NCBI GenBank assembly: GCA_021740845.1 | Contig: JAIOYZ010000002.1 | Location: 62,001 to 126,000 of the forward strand | From: Bacteroidia bacterium | Lineage (GTDB): Bacteria > Bacteroidota > Bacteroidia > UKL13-3 | Direction of reading: 5' to 3' | Length of the DNA: 64,000 nucleotides | Shown here: one piece after another, positions 25,133 to 34,813 of the stretch | How positions within the stretch are numbered: the first letter of the stretch is position 1 | Layout: each line of letters starts with the position of its first letter | The notes under the pieces: model-generated | Databases searched by the model: none | The model's input: only the letters and a program-made list of their open reading frames with translations | What the model was told of the DNA's origin: nothing | Position numbers and translations under genes: made by a program

Positions 25133-27147
25133 ATATTAGCTCTAATATCAGTTGATCTGTACATTTTGTCACCTTCTTTTATTCCAAAAGCTTCATAGAA
25201 TTGAGGCATATTACTTAAAGGGCCAAAAACTCTAAATTCACCTGGAGAATGTGGGTCGGTTAATATCCTTTGGCGTAGTGCTTCAGGACGAATATTGTTT
25301 TTCCAAATTTGCGCAAAACCAATAAAGAATCTTTGCTCTGGTGTAAATCCATCGATTACTTTCCCAGGATTTTTCTTTAATCGCATTTTATATGCCTCAA
25401 ATGCAATAGTTAATCCACCTAAATCGGCAATGTTTTCGCCTAATGTTAATTCGCCATTCACATGAAGACTATCAGTAATAAAAAATCCATTGTATTGATC
25501 TACCAAAACCTTGGTTTTTGCTTCAAATAATTTTTTATCTTCCTTAGTCCACCAGCTCTTAAGATTTCCATCTGCCCCATATTTAGCCCCTTGATCGTCA
25601 AAGCCATGGGTTAATTCGTGACCAATAACGGCACCAATACTACCATAATTAATAGCGTCGTCGGCATTTGGATCAAAAAATGGAGCTTGCATTATGGCTG
25701 CTGGGAAAACAATTTCATTTAGTGTGGGGCTATAATATGCATTTACAGTTTGAGGGTTCATGCCCCATTTATTTCTATCAATAGGTTTACCCAAATGTTC
25801 AATCATTTCTTTAAAGTCAAATTCATTTGCCCTGTAATTGTTTTCGATGTATGAATCTTCTTTAATTTCAAGATCTGTATAATCTTTCCATTTATCTGGA
25901 TAGCCAAATTTCCTATTGAATGAGTTTAATTTGATTAAGGCCTTTTCTCTAGTGGCCGAACTCATCCATGTTAAATTTGCCAATCTTATTCTAAATGCTT
26001 CAACGATATCGTCCACCATAGCATTCACACGAAGTTTAGAATTTGGGCTAAAGGTTTTTTCAACAAATAATTGTCCTAATAGTTCGCCCACAACATTATT
26101 GGCGGCGTCAATTCCTCTTTTCCATAATGGCTTTTGCTCCTTTACTCCAGTTAGTAATGTACCATAAAAAGCAAAATTTTGATTAACCAATTTACTATCC
26201 AAATATCCAGCAGCATTGTTCATTAAATTCCATCTTAAATAAGACTTAAGCTCATTTAATGGAGTGCTTTTAATTACCTCATTTAAGGCTAAAAAGAAAT
26301 CTGGCTGAGATACTATTAAGCTATCAAAAGATTTAACACCTAATAATTGAAAGTAGGCTGCTAGTCTTATTTCTGGATAATCATTTTGTAATTGCTGAAC
26401 CGTTCTTTTATTATATTGAACTTCCTGATTTCTTCTTTCTGTGCGGGTCATGGAGGCCTTTGCTAATTTGGTTTCTATAGGTAAGGTCTGATCCGATAAT
26501 TTATCGTCAGGAAAGCCAAATAAATTATTAATGGCAGTCACATGTTTACCATATTCTTCACGTATCATTAATGACTTACTATCTGTTTTAAAATAATAGT
26601 CGCGATCTGGTAAACCTAAGCCTCCTTGAGATAAATAAGGAATATATGCCGTACTATTTTTTAAATCTTGACCAACATAGAAATTAAAAAAACAACGAAT
26701 TCCCTTTTTATGAAATGAGGCTATAGTTTCAATTAATTGTTCCTTAGTTTCTATTTTATTGATGGATGCTAAATCTGAAAGTACTGGTCTTATTCCTTGA
26801 TTTTCTCTTTTATTTGAATCCAGAAAAATACGATAAAAAGTACCAACTTTATCTTTAACAGATCCTGGTTTAGCAGTTCTATCTGCCGCTGCATCTTCTA
26901 ATAATTGCCTTAGAATGCTATTGTTTCTTTCGGCAACAATATTAAAATTGCTCCATCTACTTTCACTTGCAGGAACTGGATTTTCTTTTAACCAAGTTCC
27001 GTTTGCATATCTATAAAAATCTGCTCCTGGCAATACGGTTAAATCCATTGAACTTTTGTCGACTCCTTTTGGAGTTTTATTTGCAACAAATGCAATGACT
27101 AAAAAAAATCCTATGGCACCTATAATCTTTGTCGTTAAATTTTTCAT
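25126..27147 (-). CDS. M13-family (neprilysin-like) metallopeptidase
   Basis: The protein is 673 aa with a signal peptide (IIGAIGFFLVIAFVANKTPKG). The catalytic zinc site is IGHELTHGFDDQG (HExxH) and LGENIADLGG with the third ligand Glu. The C-terminal RPEALRQRILTDPHSPGEFR is a typical M13 substrate-binding end. It degrades peptides in the periplasm. I choose ATG 27147 over a TTG at 27162. A motif variant (GGTTCAAACT, 27156-27165) lies just upstream of the start. Confidence 0.95.
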   Translation of the reverse strand: MKNLTTKIIGAIGFFLVIAFVANKTPKGVDKSSMDLTVLPGADFYRYANGTWLKENPVPASESRWSNFNIVAERNNSILRQLLEDAAADRTAKPGSVKDKVGTFYRIFLDSNKRENQGIRPVLSDLASINKIETKEQLIETIASFHKKGIRCFFNFYVGQDLKNSTAYIPYLSQGGLGLPDRDYYFKTDSKSLMIREEYGKHVTAINNLFGFPDDKLSDQTLPIETKLAKASMTRTERRNQEVQYNKRTVQQLQNDYPEIRLAAYFQLLGVKSFDSLIVSQPDFFLALNEVIKSTPLNELKSYLRWNLMNNAAGYLDSKLVNQNFAFYGTLLTGVKEQKPLWKRGIDAANNVVGELLGQLFVEKTFSPNSKLRVNAMVDDIVEAFRIRLANLTWMSSATREKALIKLNSFNRKFGYPDKWKDYTDLEIKEDSYIENNYRANEFDFKEMIEHLGKPIDRNKWGMNPQTVNAYYSPTLNEIVFPAAIMQAPFFDPNADDAINYGSIGAVIGHELTHGFDDQGAKYGADGNLKSWWTKEDKKLFEAKTKVLVDQYNGFFITDSLHVNGELTLGENIADLGGLTIAFEAYKMRLKKNPGKVIDGFTPEQRFFIGFAQIWKNNIRPEALRQRILTDPHSPGEFRVFGPLSNMPQFYEAFGIKEGDKMYRSTDIRANIW

Positions 27148-27284
27148 AAATGTTTGGTTCAAACTATTGGTGCGAACATATTAAAAGCACTTTGGCTTCC
27201 CAAATTTATTTGTTAGGTGGAAAAATTCCTTCATTTTTGGTGTTTTAAAAGGAATTTCATTTCCTTTTAGTAATATTGAGCGAG

Positions 27285-27938
27285 ATGATTAGAGTCGAAA
27301 ACATACAAAAATCCTACGGAAGCTTGCCAATACTAAAAGGGGTAAACCTTTCGGTTCAAACCGGAGAAATTGTTTCTATTGTTGGTGCCTCAGGTGCTGG
27401 TAAAACTACTTTATTGCAAATAATTGGAACTTTGGATCAAGCCGACAAAGGAAATTTATTCATTGCCGACCAAAACATAATGGGCTTATCTGGAAATAAA
27501 TTAGCAAAGTTTAGAAATAAACATATTGGCTTTGTTTTTCAATTTCATCAACTCCTGCCAGAATTTACGGCAATAGAAAATGTATGTATACCCGGCTGGA
27601 TTGGTGGTGAATCTGAGACTAAAATAAAAAAGAGAGCTGCCGAATTATTGGATTATTTAGGTTTATCAGACCGGATTTCACATAAGCCAAGTGCATTAAG
27701 TGGGGGAGAACAGCAGCGAGTTGCTGTAGCTCGAGCACTTATAAATCAACCTTCAGTTATTTTAGCAGATGAACCTTCTGGTAATTTAGATTCACATTCT
27801 GCTGAAGAATTACATCAATTATTTTTTAATCTGAGAAAAGAGTTCAATCAAACTTTTGTAATTGTAACTCATAATCAAGTATTAGCAGCACAAAGCGATA
27901 GAATGCTAACCATTAAAGACGGTGTAATTCTTGACTAA
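27285..27938 (+). CDS. lolD: ABC transporter ATP-binding protein, LolD-like
   Basis: The protein is 217 aa from ATG 27285 (TTG 27276 is the alternative). The ATPase motifs are complete: Walker [14 protein letters not shown]-loop [18 protein letters not shown], signature [15 protein letters not shown], Walker [13 protein letters not shown] and a switch His in VIVTHNQ. It is closest to LolD/MacB-type ATPases, which power lipoprotein release or export from the inner membrane; the permease is not in this window. It is the first gene of a tight four-gene run. Confidence 0.88.
   Translation: MIRVENIQKSYGSLPILKGVNLSVQTGEIVSIVGASGAGKTTLLQIIGTLDQADKGNLFIADQNIMGLSGNKLAKFRNKHIGFVFQFHQLLPEFTAIENVCIPGWIGGESETKIKKRAAELLDYLGLSDRISHKPSALSGGEQQRVAVARALINQPSVILADEPSGNLDSHSAEELHQLFFNLRKEFNQTFVIVTHNQVLAAQSDRMLTIKDGVILD
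27353..27362 (+). repeat. Dispersed motif GGTTCAAACC, exact copy 9
   Basis: It is inside lolD just before the Walker A region, read as Val-Gln-Thr-Gly. Confidence 0.85.
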
Positions 27939-29850
27939 TTCAATTCATGAAATATTAAAGCAGTATTGGGGTTATGATGAATTTAGACCTCTTCAACAAG
28001 ATATTATTGAATCCATAATTCAGGGTAAAGATACTTTGGCTTTGCTACCAACTGGCGGAGGTAAATCTATTTGTTTTCAGGTTCCAGGAATGTATTTAGA
28101 TGGCGTTTGTATTGTAGTTTCACCCCTAATCGCCTTGATGAAAGACCAGGTTGAGAACCTTGAGAAAGCTGGAATAAGGGCGCACGCTATATATTCTGGA
28201 TTACACTACCAAGAAATACAATTGATCTTAAATAATTGTGTTCATGGTGGTGTAAAATTTCTATATGTTTCTCCAGAACGACTAGGTTCTCAATTGTTAT
28301 TGGATTATTTGGGTCAAATGAAAATTGGTTTATTTGCCATTGATGAGGCGCATTGTATCAGTCAATGGGGATTTGATTTTAGACCAGAATACAGAAAGAT
28401 AAGTGAAATTAGAAATCTGCATCCAAACGTTCCTTTAATTGCATTAACCGCAACCGCCACAGCTAGTGTAGTGGATGACATACAAACGCAATTAAACTTT
28501 AAGTCTAAAAATTTGTTTAGAAAAAGTTTTGAGCGTTTAAACCTCCATTATATCGTTCGCACAAATGAAAACAAAGAAGAAAAGCTCCTAAGTAGTGTAA
28601 AAAACATAAAGGGGAGTGGTTTAGTTTATGTTAGAAATCGGAAAATGACCGAGCAATTGTCTAATTTTTTGGTAGCAAATTCTGTGAATGCATCTTTTTA
28701 TCATGCTGGTTTGAGCGCAGAATTGAGGATTTCTAGACAGGAAGATTGGATCAAAAATAAAACAAGAGTAATGGTTTGTACCAATGCTTTTGGAATGGGG
28801 ATAGATAAACCTGATTGTAACTTTGTGGTTCATTACGAAATGCCAGATTGCTTGGAAGCATATTACCAAGAAGCAGGTAGGGCAGGAAGAAATGGAAATC
28901 CTGCTTATTGTCTTTTGATTTTTCATCCATCTGATTCCGCTAAAATGCGAAATAAATTGGAGCAAAGTTTTCCAGAGGATGCCATTATTAGAAAAGTTTA
29001 CGATGGTTTAGGAAGTTACTTTCAATTGCCAATTGGAGGTAGAATGATTGAGGAAATTGATTTTGATTACCTAGTATTTTCTAAGTACATTCATTTGCAT
29101 CCAATTTTAGTTATTAATTCAATAAAACTATTGTCGCAATTAGGAATTCTTACTATTAGCGAAGCTTTAAATCAATTGTCGCAATTGCAAATTTCACTTC
29201 CAGGAAATCAATTATATGCCTTTCAAGTAGAGCATGAAAAATACGATATCTTCTTGAAAACTATTTTAAGAACCTATGGTGGAATTTTTGATAAGCCTAT
29301 TTCTATAAGTGAAAAGTTGTTGGCAATGAAAATGAATTTATCAGAAACCATTATAAAGCAAAATTTGGAGAAACTTCATCTTATGGAAGTGCTCCATTAC
29401 AAACCACAAAAAACGCTTGGTCAATTACAAATTATTGAAGAACGTGTTTCATCCAATTATTTAAATATCAATCCTAGTTTTCTTGAGTCAAGAAGAAATA
29501 CAGAAAGAGAGAAACTTGAGGCCATGATTAGGTTTGCGGAAAACGATAAAATTTGCAGAAGCAGGGTTTTGTTAGCCTATTTTGATGAGAACTCTGCCAA
29601 TGATTGTGGTGTTTGTGATATCTGCAAGGAAAAATTGAAAGGTATTTGGGAGGAAGAAAATCTTTCCCAATTAGTAAATCAACTAGATAAATTGAATTGG
29701 GAAACAAGCCTTGAATTAAAGGATTTGGTAAAACAAGTGAAAGGTTTTAAGGAGGAAGATTTACTAGTTGCATTTAGGATTTTATTAGATAAGGGTATAT
29801 TGCAACTCGATAAAGAGCAAAGACTAGTTTGGAAAAAGGGAAATCAATAA
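27931..29850 (+). CDS. recQ: ATP-dependent DNA helicase RecQ
   Basis: The protein is 639 aa. It is a 3'-5' superfamily 2 helicase in recombination and fork repair. Motifs in order: [13 protein letters not shown] (Q motif), [16 protein letters not shown] (I), [20 protein letters not shown] (DEAH and aromatic loop), LTATAT, and GRAGRNGNP (VI), followed by a RecQ-Ct zinc region ([23 protein letters not shown]). I see no HRDC domain, so it is a short form. The start is TTG overlapping the lolD stop by 8 bp; no ATG fits. Confidence 0.95.
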   Translation: MTNSIHEILKQYWGYDEFRPLQQDIIESIIQGKDTLALLPTGGGKSICFQVPGMYLDGVCIVVSPLIALMKDQVENLEKAGIRAHAIYSGLHYQEIQLILNNCVHGGVKFLYVSPERLGSQLLLDYLGQMKIGLFAIDEAHCISQWGFDFRPEYRKISEIRNLHPNVPLIALTATATASVVDDIQTQLNFKSKNLFRKSFERLNLHYIVRTNENKEEKLLSSVKNIKGSGLVYVRNRKMTEQLSNFLVANSVNASFYHAGLSAELRISRQEDWIKNKTRVMVCTNAFGMGIDKPDCNFVVHYEMPDCLEAYYQEAGRAGRNGNPAYCLLIFHPSDSAKMRNKLEQSFPEDAIIRKVYDGLGSYFQLPIGGRMIEEIDFDYLVFSKYIHLHPILVINSIKLLSQLGILTISEALNQLSQLQISLPGNQLYAFQVEHEKYDIFLKTILRTYGGIFDKPISISEKLLAMKMNLSETIIKQNLEKLHLMEVLHYKPQKTLGQLQIIEERVSSNYLNINPSFLESRRNTEREKLEAMIRFAENDKICRSRVLLAYFDENSANDCGVCDICKEKLKGIWEEENLSQLVNQLDKLNWETSLELKDLVKQVKGFKEEDLLVAFRILLDKGILQLDKEQRLVWKKGNQ

Positions 29851-30923
29851 TTTTTACGGTTAGCAACGACCTTAGTTACGATCAAAGAATGCAAAGGCAC
29901 AGCAAAATTTTAGTAAATGCTGGGTTTGATGTGTTATTGATAGGTAGAAAAAAAACTAAATCTATTCCCATTAAGCAAGAGATTTTTAGGCAAAAACGAT
30001 TGAATTGTTGGTTTCAAAAAGGAAAATTGTTTTACCTTGAATATAACTTTAGACTTTTCATTTTTCTTCTTTTCGCAAAAGCAGATATTTATGTGGCAAT
30101 TGATTTGGATACGCTAATTCCAAATACACTTGTGGCCAAAATTAAAGGCAAAAAACTTATTTTTGATTCTCATGAATATTTTACTGAAGTCCCTGAATTA
30201 ATTGGAAGAAACGCTTCTAAAAAAATATGGGAATATGTAGCTAAAACATTCATTCCTAAAGTAGATAAAGCCTATACTGTAGGACCAAAATTGGCTGAAT
30301 TATTTGAGGAATTATACCATAAACCTTTTGCATGTATATTAAATGTTGGGTTATATGAGAAGCAAATTCGGTTTGAACCAAAGGAAGTTGAACCAATAAT
30401 ATTTTACCAAGGAGCATTAAATGAAGGCAGGGGATTAGAACAGCTTATTGGAGCTATGAAAAATTTGGATGCAAAACTTTGGATTGCTGGAGAAGGTGAT
30501 TTAAGCAAATTTTTAAGGACATTTACAATAGATAATAATTTATCGGAAAAGGTGAAATTTTTAGGTTTTGTTGAACCAAGTGAACTCAAGAAATTAACAA
30601 ACCAAGCATGGTTGGGATGTAATATTCTAGAGCCAAAAGGATTAAGTTACCAATATTCATTAGCAAACAAATTTTTCGATTATATGCATTCCGGAGTTCC
30701 ACAAATTTGTGCCAACTTTTTAGAATATGAAGCCATTAATCGGAAGTTTGAAATTGCAGTTTTAAGCGATTGTGAAACACAAAACTTGGTTCAAACAATA
30801 ACTAATTTACTAGTCGATAAGGGATTGTATCAAAGATTAAAGGAAAATTGTTTGAAAGCTTCAGAAGTATATAATTTGCAAATAGAATCAAAGAAATTAA
30901 TCGACATTTATAAAGGACTTTAA
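29829..30923 (+). CDS. Glycosyltransferase family 4 protein
   Basis: The protein is 364 aa with a GT-B fold. The N-terminus reads [20 protein letters not shown], typical of a Bacteroidota GT4 group. The middle has IFDSHEYFTEVPEL and YTVGPKLAELFEE, and the donor domain has IFYQGALNEGRGLEQLIGAM and FDYMHSGVPQICANFLEYEA. It adds a sugar to an envelope glycan; donor unknown. The start is TTG 29829, inside the last codons of recQ (22-bp overlap), since the family's first strand begins four codons later. Confidence 0.86.
   Translation: MEKGKSIIFTVSNDLSYDQRMQRHSKILVNAGFDVLLIGRKKTKSIPIKQEIFRQKRLNCWFQKGKLFYLEYNFRLFIFLLFAKADIYVAIDLDTLIPNTLVAKIKGKKLIFDSHEYFTEVPELIGRNASKKIWEYVAKTFIPKVDKAYTVGPKLAELFEELYHKPFACILNVGLYEKQIRFEPKEVEPIIFYQGALNEGRGLEQLIGAMKNLDAKLWIAGEGDLSKFLRTFTIDNNLSEKVKFLGFVEPSELKKLTNQAWLGCNILEPKGLSYQYSLANKFFDYMHSGVPQICANFLEYEAINRKFEIAVLSDCETQNLVQTITNLLVDKGLYQRLKENCLKASEVYNLQIESKKLIDIYKGL
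30370..30379 (-). repeat. Dispersed motif GGTTCAAACC, exact copy 10
   Basis: It is inside a glycosyltransferase gene; on the coding strand it is GGTTTGAACC read as Arg-Phe-Glu-Pro. Confidence 0.85.
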
Positions 30924-32039
30924 TTGGGCAATCAATTACATATTGTAACATTCGACATTCCATTTCCAGCAAATTATGGTGGAGTAATTGATGTGTTTTA
31001 CAGAATAAAAGCACTTTATGAACAAGGAATTGAAATTACACTTCATTGTTTTGAGTATGGCAACAGATCAAGGAGGAATGAGCTAGAAAAATACTGTAAA
31101 CAAGTATATTATTATCCTAGAAAGAAATATGTATATCAATTCTGGATGCCTTATATTGTTAGTAGTAGAAGTGATTCAAAGCTTTTAAATAATTTATGTT
31201 TGAACCAAGCACCAATTTTGTTTGAAGCGGTTCATAGCTGTTATTTTTTGGATCATCCTAAACTTGAAAACAGAATAAAGCTAGTTAGAATGCATAATAT
31301 TGAACACGATTATTATGCCTTATTAGCAAAAGCCGAAAACCATTTATTTAAGAAGGCTTACTATTTATTTGAAGCGAAATTTTTGGAGCGTTATGAAGGA
31401 ATACTTCATCATGCCAATTATATCTTAGCTATTTCGCCAAAAGATCAAAATAACTTAAAAAATAGGTTTAAAGAAAAAGTTAAGTTATTGCCAGCTTTTC
31501 ATGGTAATAAATTATTCTCCTTTAAAGAGGGCAAAGGAAATTATTGCTTCTACCATGGAAAGTTAAGTGTTGCCGAAAATCATTTGGCAGCCTTATATCT
31601 AATCAATGAGATTTTTTCAAAAACTTCTATTCCCTTCAAAATTGCCGGTGATGGCGCATCAAATGAATTAAAAAGGGCAGTGGCGAAAAATAAAAATATA
31701 GAATTAGTAGAAGGCCAGAACCCAGAAGAGATTAATACTTTAATTCAAAATGCTCAAATTAATGTATTGTATACCTTTCAACCAACCGGTATCAAACTAA
31801 AATTAGTAAATGTACTTTACCAAGGACGATTTATACTTGTTAATCCTCCAATGGTATGCGAGACAAATTTGGAAAATGCCTGTATAGTTGCGGATAATCC
31901 TCAAATGTCCATAGCGGCCATTGAAGAATTAATGCAAAAAAACTTCACGCAATCTGATGGAGACGAAAGGAGAAAAATAGTTGGAGAGCAGTTTGATAAC
32001 AATAAAAATGCAATGAAAATTTGCAGGCTTATTAGTTAG
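30924..32039 (+). CDS. Glycosyltransferase (GT4-like)
   Basis: The protein is 371 aa. The N-terminus HIVTFDIPFPANYGGVIDVF is characteristic of a Bacteroidota glycosyltransferase family; VRMHNIEHDYYALLA and the C-terminal FKIAGDGASNELKRAVA with VLYTFQPTGIKLKLVNVL follow the GT-B pattern. It is likely to act with the preceding transferase in an envelope polysaccharide or glycolipid. The TTG start (30924) directly follows the TAA of the preceding gene. The 3' end overlaps the convergent ftsE gene by 8 bp. Confidence 0.82.
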   Translation: MGNQLHIVTFDIPFPANYGGVIDVFYRIKALYEQGIEITLHCFEYGNRSRRNELEKYCKQVYYYPRKKYVYQFWMPYIVSSRSDSKLLNNLCLNQAPILFEAVHSCYFLDHPKLENRIKLVRMHNIEHDYYALLAKAENHLFKKAYYLFEAKFLERYEGILHHANYILAISPKDQNNLKNRFKEKVKLLPAFHGNKLFSFKEGKGNYCFYHGKLSVAENHLAALYLINEIFSKTSIPFKIAGDGASNELKRAVAKNKNIELVEGQNPEEINTLIQNAQINVLYTFQPTGIKLKLVNVLYQGRFILVNPPMVCETNLENACIVADNPQMSIAAIEELMQKNFTQSDGDERRKIVGEQFDNNKNAMKICRLIS

Positions 32040-32727
32040 TTTCCTTTAATAGTTTATTCACTAAGACTTTACCACCTTCACATCTAATAATTCCAGCTGG
32101 AAATTTTTCCAAAATCCTATAATCATGGGTTGCCATAAGCACGGCAGTTCCGGTTTTGCATATTTCATGAAGTAATTCTAAAATATCATCGCTAGTTTTT
32201 GGGTCGAGGTTTCCTGTAGGTTCATCCGCCAAAATTAGCTCAGGTTTATTTAATAAAGCTCTAGCAATTGCCACCCTTTGCTGTTCTCCACCACTTAACT
32301 CAAATGGCATCTTGTGAGATTTTGTGCTCAAACCAACTAAATCTAAAACTTCTTGAATGCGTTTATCTTTTTCATCCTTCTTTTTCCAGCCTGTAGCATT
32401 CAAAACAAAGAGTAAATTATCATGTACATCCCTATCAAATAATAACTGGAAATCCTGAAAAATCACTCCCAACTTCCTTCTTAACATTGGAATATCTGAT
32501 TTTTTTAGATTTTCTAAACCTAAACCAGCCAAGCTAGCAGTACCTTTTTCTATTGGTAAATCACCGTAAAGCACCTTTAGCAGAGTGCTTTTACCACTGC
32601 CGGTTGAGCCAATTAAATAATGGAATTCACCTGCATTTACCTCCAAAGAAACGTCAGAGAGGATTAGGTTGTTTTGTTGAAAAATTGAAACATTGTCCAA
32701 TTTTATGATTGCTTGATTTTCAGTCAT
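32032..32727 (-). CDS. ftsE: Cell division ATP-binding protein FtsE
   Basis: The protein is 231 aa. ATPase motifs: Walker [19 protein letters not shown]-loop [20 protein letters not shown], signature [16 protein letters not shown], Walker [13 protein letters not shown], switch His in [10 protein letters not shown]. The [11 protein letters not shown] stretch and the RDVHDNL segment are FtsE-specific. With FtsX it controls cell-wall hydrolysis at the septum; ftsX is not adjacent here. It overlaps the upstream 69-aa gene by 8 bp. Confidence 0.9.
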   Translation of the reverse strand: MTENQAIIKLDNVSIFQQNNLILSDVSLEVNAGEFHYLIGSTGSGKSTLLKVLYGDLPIEKGTASLAGLGLENLKKSDIPMLRRKLGVIFQDFQLLFDRDVHDNLLFVLNATGWKKKDEKDKRIQEVLDLVGLSTKSHKMPFELSGGEQQRVAIARALLNKPELILADEPTGNLDPKTSDDILELLHEICKTGTAVLMATHDYRILEKFPAGIIRCEGGKVLVNKLLKETN

Positions 32728-32929
32728 TAAGTTCTAATTTTGTCATTTGGCCAAAAGGAATTTCATTCATTAAAGCAAGGATTTTTGGAATAGAATCTCC
32801 TAATCCACATTTTTCCAATGCCTTTTCTGGTCTGTCAGTGCGAGTATAGGCAATCAAGGTAAAATTGTCATCTCTTACTTGTAAGTAATCTGGAATTTTT
32901 GCTTTTCCTTTTATTTTAATGATATACAA
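32720..32929 (-). CDS. Small conserved-looking protein of unknown function upstream of ftsE
   Basis: The protein is 69 aa, soluble and mixed charge (MYIIKIKGKAKIPDYLQVRD at the start, GLGDSIPKILALMNEIPFGQ near the end). The 8-bp overlap with ftsE shows translational coupling and supports it as real. I recall similar small proteins next to ftsE in other Bacteroidota, sometimes mislabelled as aldolases, but recognise no domain. Confidence 0.7.
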   Translation of the reverse strand: MYIIKIKGKAKIPDYLQVRDDNFTLIAYTRTDRPEKALEKCGLGDSIPKILALMNEIPFGQMTKLELND

Positions 32930-32993
32930 AATGATATTTAGTTTTTAAAGTTAGTTCGAAATCCCTAATATTGCGCATCAAAAATAAATAAGT

Positions 32994-34727
32994 ATGAAGG
33001 ATTTTTCACAAAAAGTTCTACCGATTGGTTTCGCCGCTTCAGTTTTTTTAGCCGCTTGTAGTGGTCCAGGAAACCTAACTAAAAACTCTTACACTGTTAA
33101 TCCCAATCCATTGGAGATGAAAGCAGATTCTGTAAGCATTGTAATTACAGGAAATGTTCCACCTAAAACCATGAAAGGTAAGGCTGTTGTAACATTCCAA
33201 CCTTACTTAAAAACCAATGATGGTAAAGAAATCATCTTGAAAAGTGTTACTGTTAAAGGAGAAAAAGCAAAAGAATCAGCTGACTACACAGTTAATTCTA
33301 AAACAGGGGGTACAGTTACTTATTCAGAAAAAATTCCTTATACACCTGAATTGAAAAACGTAAGCTTAATGCCACGTTTTATTTATGAAACCAAACAAAT
33401 TGCTGTTCCAGATAGTATTAAAGTAAAAGGTACAATTACTACTGCATCTTTGGTTAAATATACCAATGAATACAGAACTGGAAAAGACAATTATCAACCA
33501 GAAATTAGCAATAAAGCAGTTAATATTTACTTCCCTATGGATGTAGATAAATTCAATGTTAACTTTAAAATGGGTAAAACATTGAACAACAAAACTCAAA
33601 TTAACAATTTGAAAAATCTTTTGAAGACAGATCCTAATTGGATAATCAGAGGTATTTCTATCAACGCTTATGCATCTCCAGATGGTGAGTTGGAAAGAAA
33701 TAGCAACCTTTCTAAAGGACGCTCTTCTTCAACTTTTGCTTATTTTAGAAAAGAATTGAAAAAATTAGGTTTTTCTGAAGTAAATGACAGTAATTTTAGT
33801 ATGGGTTATATGTTAGCAGAAGATTGGAAAGGCTTCGCTAATGAATTAGCAAATTCTAATTATGAAGATAAGGATGCAATGATTGCAATTATCAATGATG
33901 CCAATATTAGTGATGTTGAACGTGAAGCTAAATTAAGAGCTAACCATGAAAATTCTTGGAAAAAATCAGCAGACCAAATTTTACCTTTATTGCGTAAATC
34001 TGAATTAGTTGTAATTGGAAACAAACCATTTAAAACTGAAGCGGAATTGATGACCTTTTATGGTAAATACGATCAACTATCTGATGTTGAATTATACCAT
34101 TTAGCTATAATTACTTCTGATTTGAAACAAAAAGAAGAAGTATTAAACGCTTATACTACCAAAGCATCAGGTGATTGGAGAGGTTTTAATGATTTAGCTG
34201 TGGTTAACTTGCAATCAAATAACTTAACTGCTGCAGAAAGTAACTTAAATAAAGCAAACGAATTAAGTGCAAATAACGGTTCTGTATTAGCAAATATGGG
34301 AGCATTAGCTCGTGCTAAAGGAGATTATGCTGGTGCACAAGCGATGTATCAAAAAGCAGCAAATAATGGTGGAGATACTTATTATAACTTAGGTGTTTAC
34401 GACATTAAGAGAGGTAATTATCCTTCAGCAGTTAGTAATTTTGGAAAAAGTGGAAAATCTGATTATAATTCAGCTTTGGCTCAATTGTTAAACGGAGATG
34501 CCAATGGTGCTAAAACTACTATTGATAACATTAACCCAGATGATTTAACTTGGGAGCATTATTATTTACGTGCAATTTGTGGTGCTAGAATGAACAATCA
34601 AGATGTTTGTACTACTAATTTAGCACAAGCAATTAGCAAAAATCGTGAAGCTAGAAACATGGCTAAAGAAGATATCGAATTCTTGAGATTTTTCAACAAC
34701 CCATTGTTTGAAGCTGCAATTCGCTAG
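32994..34727 (+). CDS. OmpA-like and TPR-containing lipoprotein
   Basis: The protein is 577 aa. A lipoprotein signal ends in FLAACSGPGN. Residues about 30-190 form a beta-rich region. Residues about 190-290 resemble an OmpA-type domain (VDKFNVNFKMGKTLNNKTQI, ISINAYASPDGELERNSNLS, GRSSSTFAYF). The C-terminal third has TPR-like repeats (LAVVNLQSNNLTAAESNLNK, ANMGALARAKGDYAGAQAMY). It is probably anchored to the outer membrane and touches peptidoglycan; a precise role is unknown. It stands alone, with a strong terminator 18 bp after the stop. Confidence 0.75.
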   Translation: MKDFSQKVLPIGFAASVFLAACSGPGNLTKNSYTVNPNPLEMKADSVSIVITGNVPPKTMKGKAVVTFQPYLKTNDGKEIILKSVTVKGEKAKESADYTVNSKTGGTVTYSEKIPYTPELKNVSLMPRFIYETKQIAVPDSIKVKGTITTASLVKYTNEYRTGKDNYQPEISNKAVNIYFPMDVDKFNVNFKMGKTLNNKTQINNLKNLLKTDPNWIIRGISINAYASPDGELERNSNLSKGRSSSTFAYFRKELKKLGFSEVNDSNFSMGYMLAEDWKGFANELANSNYEDKDAMIAIINDANISDVEREAKLRANHENSWKKSADQILPLLRKSELVVIGNKPFKTEAELMTFYGKYDQLSDVELYHLAIITSDLKQKEEVLNAYTTKASGDWRGFNDLAVVNLQSNNLTAAESNLNKANELSANNGSVLANMGALARAKGDYAGAQAMYQKAANNGGDTYYNLGVYDIKRGNYPSAVSNFGKSGKSDYNSALAQLLNGDANGAKTTIDNINPDDLTWEHYYLRAICGARMNNQDVCTTNLAQAISKNREARNMAKEDIEFLRFFNNPLFEAAIR

Positions 34728-34745
34728 TTAAAAACCATATTATTG

Positions 34746-34777
34746 AAAAACCCCGGAGCTTAAACTTCGGGGTTTTT
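34746..34777 (+). terminator. Terminator after the OmpA/TPR lipoprotein gene
   Basis: The 13-bp stem AAAAACCCCGGAG/CTTCGGGGTTTTT (one G-T pair) has a 6-nt loop and a T-run. Confidence 0.9.
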
Positions 34778-34813
34778 TGTTTCAAAAAAATTGACTTAAT
34801 TGCTACAGTATAA

